Source: Copromyces sp. CBS 386.78 (taxonomy: Eukaryota > Ascomycota > Sordariomycetes > Sordariales > Sordariaceae). From it: a DNA stretch of 64,000 nt. The stretch lies in assembly GCA_030685235.1 (NCBI GenBank), contig MU839087.1, positions 62,001 to 126,000 of the forward strand. The letters run 5' to 3'. Made by a program: the position numbers and the translations under genes. The notes below the pieces were generated by a model. It did not search any database. It was not told the DNA's origin and saw only the letters and a list, made by a program, of their open reading frames with translations. Of this stretch, positions 56,754 to 64,000 are shown in pieces (the first letter of the stretch is position 1; every line of letters begins with the position of its first letter).

Positions 56754-58994
56754 ATGATGCGATATCCTGGAGGTGACCTAGCAATCCTCGGCGTCGAGAC
56801 CTATCCCGACCCCCTCGTCCAGACTTCGGCACGATCTCGTCGATCAGCTCGTCCATCGAACACGACTATTGCCAGTCAACCATCTGAAGAGGGCGGTCCG
56901 CGGAAACGTCCAAGATTACAAGGGGCCGATGGTGGGACGCGCGAAAAGGATGAAACTAAACGGGCCAGAGGACGTCCACGGCTGGACGTCAGTGATGAGA
57001 CTGCTGCTGACGTGAGTCGAGATAACAATGGTAGTATGGAAGTGATGATGCTGATGGTCTTGTAGCGTCGACGAACCCAGATACGTCTAGCACAACGCGC
57101 ATACCGAAACCGCAAAGAAACCGCAATACAGACATTGGAGAAACAAGCCGAAAATCTACAAAATGTCAACAAGGATATGAACCATGCCTTTATGAAATTC
57201 CATGAATTTGCCGTGGCCAGCGGTTTATTAGACACTTCTTCCGAGTTAGGCAGACAACTACTTGCTACCAAGGAAAAGTTCATCACCATCATACAGGCCG
57301 CCGGTGACGACTTGGACGCAAATGACGACCATGAAGGACGGCTACAAGGAGGTACGAGTACAGCTGACTCCATCGGAAGTGATCGCAGACAAAAGGGGAC
57401 CACACAATCAGAGGGTCAAGGAAACAGCCCAGAGTATATGGTAACGCCATCAGCTACGGAGTCGCCGGAACCACCACAACTTTACCCTGGTCTGACCATC
57501 ACTCATGAGCCATTCTCTCAAAGCTACTCGACCACTGCCCCGGACACAGATCTGAGCCTGCCATTACCAACCACCAACCAAGCAACTGAATTCCATTCGG
57601 CCACCACCGCCCCGGGAGCAGCATTCCCCAAATCCTTCGACTTCACCACCACAATAGACTTCAACCTTGACTTCCTCTCCCCACCCCAACCACAGGCCCA
57701 ACCACAACCTCCACAAAGCCCCTCCCCTTACTCCTCCCTTCCCGTCCCCTCCTCCTACGCCTCCCACGAGATCACCTTCGGCCGGCGCTACCAGCGCTTC
57801 GCCATCGAGCGCGCCCACATGCTCGTCACCATGCCCAACCCGCCTATCGACAAGCTCAGCAAAGCCTTCGGCTTCTGCCTCCTCTTCGAGTCACCCGACA
57901 TGATCTTCCAGCGAACCCTCAAAGCCATCGCCCGAAGCGCCGGCGAGAGCCTCTACAACTGGCAGTATCCGTTTTACCACCTCGGCGGGGCTGGGACGCA
58001 TTTGAACAGCACCCTTATCTTGGAGGCAGGCATGGGGGTGCGCTTGAACTTGCAGCAGGTCCCGGTTGGTAACCAAGGGACTCTTGATGTACTGAAGCCG
58101 CATGCGGAGCTGACGGCGGGGTTCGGCATGGGCCCGTTCTTGCCGAATGTTAATGATGCGAGGGATAAGTGGCTGGACAAGGAGACTATGAAGATGTTGA
58201 TGCCGGGATTTGATGGGACGTATTATGATTGCGATGAGGTGGAGTTTTATTTTCATCAGAGGGGGGTGATGATTCCCCCCGGGGCGGATACGTATACCGT
58301 GGAGATTTATCCGGCGCAGTTTGGTGCTGGTGGTGTTCAAGGAGGAGGATCAGGAGGATCAGGATCGTTGGAGGAACTGGATCTGACTTGTCTTGACTCG
58401 GTTGTCCAGAACCGCATCCCAGGTGAAGAAGGATCACCGCCTTCTTCGATGGATTTCGCAAGTTCTATCGTTAGCGATGATTTCGCGTCTTCATACCAGC
58501 AACAGCCCTCCACCACGACAGAAAACAAACCACTCACCCCCGGTGGCTATTCCGGTTCAAGCTCCCTCTCACCCCCCTCAACCGCCTGCTCAGGAGCGCA
58601 AGACTGGACCCCTCGCTTCCTCGGCGTCCCTGCCCCACAACAAGCAAACGATGGCTTCGATATCTCCGAGGCCTCACCAGACAATAACAAGAACAACAAC
58701 ATGTATATGTCCCCCCAAAGCCATCATAGTTCCCACTCCTCACGATCCGCCGGTACGGATACTACTACCGGCACCACTACTACAACGTCTTTCGATCAAC
58801 ATCAACCACCACCACTCAGACAACTACAACCACAACAGATGTGGAATCAACGCATGCTAGTGACGATAGACGTCCATCGGCTGGTGACCGAACTGGTGGA
58901 ACGGGCTATCTGTCTGGGGAGGACGCCGGGGATTAGGGTGGAGGAGATTAATGCTGCTTTTTGGGAGAGTGTTGAGATGTCTGTGCCGTTGTAA
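56754..58994 (+). CDS. bZIP transcription factor
   Basis: Two exons (56754-57011 and 57066-58994) give 728 residues. The splice joins a basic, AT-hook-like tract (KRARGRPRLD, about residues 70-80) to the bZIP basic region RRRTQIRLAQRAYRNRKE (about 87-104). The RAYRNRK form belongs to the fungal Yap/PAP1-like group, with the leucine zipper TLEKQAENLQNVNKDMNHAFMKFHEFAVASGLL following. A further conserved-looking region is FGRRYQRFAIERAHMLVTMPNPPIDKLSKAFGFCLLFESPDMIFQR (about 320-370). The end is Ser/Gln/His-rich and ends in LVTELVERAICLGRTPGIRVEEINAAFWESVEMSVPL. It is a nuclear DNA-binding regulator; target genes cannot be read from sequence. The alternative start at 56757 is adjacent. Confidence 0.9.
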
Positions 58995-59020
58995 GGTACT
59001 TACCTATTTATGGGTTTCAG

Positions 59021-59051
<31 letters not shown>

Positions 59052-59697
59052 CCCATTTCGTTATGGGTTTGGTTTTGCGCGGCCTGGAGTTGGATATAGG
59101 TTGGATTGGATTGGATTGGATTGCGTCCTTTCTGTTTCACTGTTTTGGAGTGAGTGTCAGCTTGCGCAGTGCGTGTATGTTATTTGTAAGACTAGGAGCG
59201 TGGGAAATGAATATTTGTATATCTATCTGTATTGGGAAACGTCGTGCTTAATGTGTAATTCTAATTGTTTTCGAGTGTATGAGGCGCCATTTCCCCGTCA
59301 CTACTCGGCGGCGTTTTGGACTCAGTAAAGGAGAACAGGAAGGCGCGGAGGGAAACTCGACTGGAGCCAATACCTTGCCTAGGTATGTAGAGGAGTAATG
59401 CGTGAACGGAAATAATAAAGGAAGGAAGGGGTGGAAAGAAAGAAGGGATGGAAGGAACGAGGGACAGCTGGCAACGACAGGCTAGAGGTACCGTAGGTAG
59501 GGCACGGAAACATTTTGTCAACACAACAAAGACCTAATGCTCACGGAGATTATAGTAGTTAGACATAATAATTGTCAACTCCAAGAAAAAGGTAACCCCC
59601 AAAAGATGCAAGTCATCTCTCACCCACCTGACCACACCAGACCAACAGAAAAAAAGAAAAAAGAAAGTACTAAATAACTGTTTAAGAAAAAAAAATG
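58995..59697. other. bZIP 3' region
   Basis: No gene. Contains a 29-base T-run (59023-59051), GGATT tandem copies near 59100-59120 and GGAAG-rich sequence near 59430. Confidence 0.5.
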
Positions 59698-59795
59698 TGG
59701 ACGAACCGCGGTTTGAACACGGGACCTTCTGTAAGAGCAGCACTTGGGAAACAAGGCATTGCAAAACAGACATTCTACCACTGAACTATACGCCC
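59698..59795 (-). tRNA. tRNA-Ala (anticodon TGC) with a 26-nt intron
   Basis: The minus strand folds as acceptor GGGCGTA/TTCGTCC with discriminator A, D arm GTTC/GAAT, anticodon stem TCTGT/ACAGA, variable loop AGGTC and T arm CCGTG-TTCAAAC-CGCGG. The anticodon loop is TTTGCA-intron-T with the intron after nucleotide 37, the canonical place. The G3:U70 wobble and A73 are the identity elements of tRNA-Ala and support TGC over a Cys GCA reading. Position 6:67 is a T-T mismatch. A T9 run follows at once on the minus strand. Confidence 0.82.
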
Positions 59796-60139
59796 ATCCA
59801 AGTTTTGTTGGAAGTTTGTGTTGGGACAAACGCTTATAAGGGGCGAGACCCAAGGGGCTCACTTTGGGTTAGGTTGGGTTTGGACTTTTGGGCTAACTGG
59901 TACCTAGGTAGGCAGGCATGACCGGTGATCGGCCGGCCGGTCTTTTGAGCTCCCCTCATGATAAGGAAAACTTCCACTGCAGTTTGTTGGTGACAGCCTC
60001 GTGGGTGAAACCGGTCACGGTGAATGTCATTCATGAAAAAAAAAAAAAAGACCCTTGATATATGTAAAGGAAACCCGACGATTTACTGTGTACCCATTAA
60101 CCGCCAGCAGAGATGGAAATGTACTTGATTACAGGTAAT
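59796..60139. other. Intergenic
   Basis: No gene; an A13 run lies near 60036-60049. Confidence 0.45.
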
Positions 60140-63100
60140 CTACGGGAAGGGTAGCCACACACCCTTTCGTTTCTGGTGATATCTCTTTCGCTTAAGAGTA
60201 GCAGCTGAGATAAACAGTTTACCCCATAATGTTGTAAATGAAAGAGATGCACGGGGCGTCAGAAACCTGGAACCGTCAAAGACTTCTCCGACGTGTGGTG
60301 GTGACCAGACCCGTCGAATAATTCTCGGGCGGGTTTCCTCCCTTTCTGCCCTTAGAGCATAATCTTGTTGAATCCTTTCAAGCTCTGTCCACCTTTCCTT
60401 CTTTGCCTCCGACTGGTTCCTCCACATCTCATAATCCTTCTCCAGCGCCTTTTCGAGTTCCATCACCTCCCCGCCCCAAAGCACCGACTCTTTCGCTGTC
60501 CATTCTTCTGCCATGCTCATCCCAAGCAGACTCTTCACCTTCTGGGGAATCTTGACTAGCGAACTCAGCTTGGTCGACCCATCATCCCTCTGGTCCATGA
60601 CCAGCTCATACTTGAATCTCGAGCACATGATCAGTTCGTCCAGCACGGCCTGTGCCAGAGCCTTGATTACTATCTCCTGCGACTCCGGCGTTGGGTCGGG
60701 CCACCAGGGTCTAGGTGCGAAGGAGAATTGCGAGGAGCTATGATCCTCCACCCACCTGCAAAGAAACCCTTCCCACAGGTCCATGGTATATCTTCCACGG
60801 CGCTGGCGATAGACAAACTTGTGAGCAGTATCATTTAAGCGGTAACCGGGTTTAATAACACCGAGGAGCCATTCCGCGTCATTTGCGCGCGCGGAAGCCT
60901 GGTCTCTGAATAGGCCGCCGTTCGAAAATACGTCGGTTTCTTTGTCCAGGTCGAGGCCTAGGGCTTGGGCGGCTGAGGCTGTGGTTTTGTTGGTAAGTTT
61001 GCTGGGAAGCCTGATGAAGCGCCTGTCGAAGGGAGTGGTTACGCTGGTAGCAAGAGGGTCGAGAGGGTCGCCGGGGTTGGGGGCGCATGTCACATGAGTT
61101 TTGTCGGGGTAGTTGTGGTATTTGAAGAGCTCGCAGACGAGCAGGGACTGGATGCGGGCTTGGGCGAGGAGGGTAGCAGCGTCAGATGGGGAAAATTGGT
61201 CCTTCTTGCGGATGGGTTGCTTGGGGGCCGCCTTTGAGGGGGTCATTGAAGCAGTGGGCGGCGCTGTTGACGTCGGGGTGATATCAGTAGGAGCAGTAGT
61301 AGTAGCAGCAGCAGCCGTAATAGGAGCAGCAACAGGCTGGTGTTGATAGTCCTGCTCTGCAGAAGGTGTTTCGGAGACCATGGCCGTAATTTTCTTGGGC
61401 CTTCCTCTCTTCTTCGGGAGCTCAGAATCCGCCACCGGCGTTCCTGTTACCTCCTTCTTAGGCCTTCCTCTCTTCTTGGGAAGCTCAGAATTTGCCACCA
61501 GCGTTCCGACCTTGTGGTCCACTTCGTGCTGTCGGGTTGAGGTGGAGAAGTACATGCGATCACTGGGTCGCTTCCAGAGCTGATTCCGTCCAGTTGGGTG
61601 TATGGCCGTTGGTGGGAAAGTGTCGCGTGAAACGCCGATGGTTTTTGGAGCAGCCTCTTCTTCAGGAGGGGCTACCACCTTCCGCGGCCCACCACGCTTC
61701 TTTGGAGCTTCCTCCTCGGTAGGAGCTACCACTTTCCGTGGCCTACCGATTTTCTTTGGCGCTGTAGTTTCCGGCTCGGTGGAGGGTTCTGTCGCCGGGG
61801 TCTCGGAAACCACCTTCCTTGGCCTTCCTCTCTTCTTGGGCGCTGGAGGAGCTGGCGTTGGCTCTTCCTGAGGTTGTACCTCGGCTGGTTCCGGTCCCAA
61901 TTCCGGTTCCTGAAGAATTACTGGTGTTTCTTCTGGGCTTGCTTCAGGTTCCTTTGCCGGTTCTGCGGGTCCTGCTGGAGACTCGGTGTCCTTCACATCC
62001 GGTACTGTTTGGACGTTGGTCTTTTTGGGTTGGCGGGTCGCTTTTAATGCCTGCGACCCCCTTAGACGTCCCTCCTCAGACGCGGTGTCTTGGGTCTCCA
62101 CTTTTTCCGATTCCTGTTCAACAGCAGTGGTGATGACAGCAGCCGGCTCTTCAGACTTCGCCTCTTCCAGTTGTCGCGCTTCCTGCTCTCTCTTCAGCCT
62201 TTTCCTCTCGGCCCTTTCTCTCTTCTTCCTCTCCCGAGTCTTAACCCTCCACTTCCGTAGCGACTCTCTCATCTTCGCTACCCTCCTCAACCTCCTCGCC
62301 TCCCTCCTCTCCGCCTTCACGGCCCTCCTTTTTTCCCTCTTCCTCTTAACCTTCTCCCTCCTTTTCCTGGTCTTCTTCTCCTTCGCCGCCAGCGCCCTCT
62401 CCTCCAGCACCAACTTCCACAAGGCCTTGCCCCTCTCAATCATCTCGTCCCACTCGCGCTTCTGCTTGAACTCAAGGTCCGTCATGGACAGCTTGACAGC
62501 GTGCGCATACGACCCCTGGCTCTTCCGTACCCGCTTGGCCGACTGCTTGCTTTGCGTCCATCGCTGGCGGCCTGAGCTGTCTGTAGCATAGTACTCCGGG
62601 CTGTCCCACGGTTGCGGCACCCCTTCCAACACCTCCTCTACCATTTCGTCCCAGGCATCCTCCTGCTCCGCATCGGCCAGCTCTTCAGTGACGAGCTCGT
62701 GGTACTTTTCGGCCCATCGCTGGCGTCGCTTGAATTTCTGTCGGAGAACGCGGCCGAGGTATTCGGATTGCGGCTTGCGCAGGCGCAGGAACGGGTGGCC
62801 GCCGAGGTCGTCAAGGGTGGGGAGCTTGCGGACGCCGCCGGAAAGCTTCTCCAGCGGCAGCGGACGCACGGTCGGGACAAAGGTTGGCGGGCCCTTGCCG
62901 TCCGGGTTCGGGATCTTGGTCAGCAGAGGGACGGTGCCCGGCTTAGGCGCAAATCTGTTTGGTATCTCGGCCTCTTGGCGTTTCTTTTCGCGTATGGCGA
63001 GGACACGCTCGTTGTTTTCGCGTAGAAACTGGAGGACTTGGGCGTGGGCGGGCGAGGACTCATCGCGCGCGACGGTCAGCAGTTCGAAGAAGCGGTAGCC

Positions 63101-63531
63101 TTTGTTGAGGGCCGAATTGACCAGGCGCAAGCTGATCTCGGAGCTGTTGCGGCGGAAGCCATTGCGAATGAGGGCGCGAATGGGGTTTTGCTTTTCGTCT
63201 AGAGCGGTAGCGACATCATGAGGGAGAGGGACACGGTAGCCCGCGCGGAGAAGAGCTCTGAAGAGAGCTTTGCCTGTTTGGTGGACGAGCTTCTGTCAGG
63301 ACCAGACGGTTCGGTGTAACAATATGGTAGAAATGAAATGGTATGCCTTACAAGCGAAGCGATGCCGCGAGTCGCGGCCGGGCTTAATAAAAGCAGGCAT
63401 TCATCTGTCGAGCCGCGGGGTTCAGGGCCCTTTCGAAGGTTGATGTGTTCAAGTTTTGATTTTCTGCCTGGAACTGGATTTTGGGAGAGCTTAGGTATGT
63501 ATAGGAAGTGGAGACATTGGACCAGTGACAT
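60140..63531 (-). CDS. Large AT-hook protein with LYR-like N-terminus
   Basis: Two exons (63531-63352 and 63292-60140) join in phase 0 to 1110 residues; an upstream ATG at 63564 is also in frame. After the splice comes KLVHQTGKALFRALLRAGYRVPLP, a helix with a Tyr-Arg resembling LYR-type motifs, then NPIRALIRNGFRRN. Residues about 340-435 are extremely Lys/Arg/Glu-rich helix. Five AT-hook cores lie between about 545 and 695: KKRGRPRKVV, KKIGRPRKVV, KKRGGPRKVV, KKRGRPKKEV and KKRGRPKKIT. The C-terminal 350 residues look globular (LLVCELFKYHNYPDKTHVTCAPNPGDP, WLLGVIKPGYRLNDTAHKFVYRQRRGRYTMDLWEGFLCRWVED). AT-hooks bind the minor groove of AT-rich DNA. I do not recognise the C-terminal domain. Chromatin role inferred. 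Confidence 0.78.
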
Positions 63532-64000
63532 AATTGTTTTTATCTGACACAAACGCGTCGCCACGTGCGGCCGTTTGCACTTTCGGATGAGATGTACAAA
63601 GACTATAATCGCATTGGATTCTTTTTGACATGGAGTATTTGCCCGTTATACTCTCCTATGTATTTGTAGTCATGGCAAGCATTTGGAGTGCGCAGTTCGT
63701 TGCGCCCCCGGAGTCTGGAATCCGTTGTCATCCTCCGTACCCATTCGCTAACCGATCATGTAGTATCGTTGTAGGTATGCCAAAACCGCCATGTGCGTTC
63801 AGCATATTACGGTCCCGTCAAATGATTTACGTAATTGTCGGGACGGTCGTTCTTGTAGTAAAGCGTCATAACTTTGGTTTGCAAACGAACTCTCCAATGC
63901 TTCCCTAGCTCCCATAACAAAACCCCAAACACCAGAACATGATATGAACATCCGCCAGAGTGTATTAAAAGACTGTTGCTTCTATCGATAATGTCCGTGA
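63532..64000. other. Promoter side of the AT-hook gene
   Basis: No convincing gene. A 92-residue plus-strand frame (63630-63908) has no recognisable domain. Confidence 0.45.

Noticed and set aside
59698..59795. Reading the tRNA as Cys (GCA)
   Set aside because: This needs a mismatched anticodon stem, whereas the TGC reading gives a perfect stem, canonical intron position and the Ala G3:U70 pair.
63630..63908. 92-codon plus-strand frame at the window end
   Set aside because: No domain, no splice context, and it overlaps the AT-hook gene promoter.
1..64000. CRISPR arrays, 5S rRNA, or bacterial-type operons
   Set aside because: None seen; no regularly spaced repeats with unique spacers, and all genes have eukaryotic structure.

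Overview
The window is a stretch of filamentous ascomycete (Pezizomycotina) chromosome. It has short spliceosomal introns of about 50-110 nt with GTAAGT/GTACGT-type donors and CTAAC-type branch sites, moderate-GC genes with long pyrimidine-rich leaders, a fungal fruit-body lectin, an RTA1 protein and several fungus-only proteins. Two sharply bounded AT-rich blocks carry transposon coding sequence changed almost only by C-to-T and G-to-A transitions. That is the signature of repeat-induced point mutation (RIP). Together with the gene content it suggests a Neurospora-like member of the Sordariales; this assignment is inference, since no database was searched.

Layout. 0.5-3.4 kb: secreted alpha-carbonic anhydrase, tRNA-Lys(CTT), and a small mitochondrial membrane protein. 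6.4-6.9 kb: fruit-body lectin (TAP1-like) behind a TATA box. 7.4-10.9 kb: importin beta Kap123. 12.2-13.4 kb: RTA1-like seven-helix protein. 15.2-18.2 kb: large C2H2-type protein. 18.2-21.0 kb: no gene, but a striking three-stem inverted repeat and a possible pol III locus. 21.0-22.0 kb: DUF4188-type membrane protein. 23.8-26.1 kb: RGG protein whose reading frame continues far past its stop. 26.5-30.0 kb: divergent pair LUC7 (U1 snRNP) and GPI16 (GPI transamidase). 30.2-32.3 kb: eight-exon FAD monooxygenase. 33.3-36.1 kb: cysteinyl-tRNA synthetase with an apparent mitochondrial/cytosolic double start. 36.9-37.4 kb: nucleoside 2-deoxyribosyltransferase-like protein.

Accessory part. 37.78-39.81 kb is a complete but RIP-mutated pogo/Fot1-type DNA transposon (75-bp terminal inverted repeats, TA target duplication). 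Next to it, 40.1-43.8 kb encodes an unusual protein with three finger repeats, a cysteine-rich DUF3716-like domain and a C-terminal cupin-like barrel. Then come a putative membrane-anchored protein (45.3-46.2 kb) and a protein kinase with a coiled-coil tail (47.0-49.6 kb). 50.32-55.85 kb is a complete, RIP-mutated Ty1/copia retrotransposon in minus orientation (167-bp LTRs, GATGG target duplication). Its primer-binding site matches nucleotides 26-39 of the very tRNA-Lys found at 2.1 kb. The window ends with a bZIP transcription factor, an intron-containing tRNA-Ala(TGC), and a large protein with five AT-hooks.

There is no operon logic. The genes are independent housekeeping and accessory loci, and they are related mainly through divergent or convergent promoter and terminator spacing. 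Exon boundaries were worked out by hand from splice signals, reading phase and family motifs; no transcript data were available.
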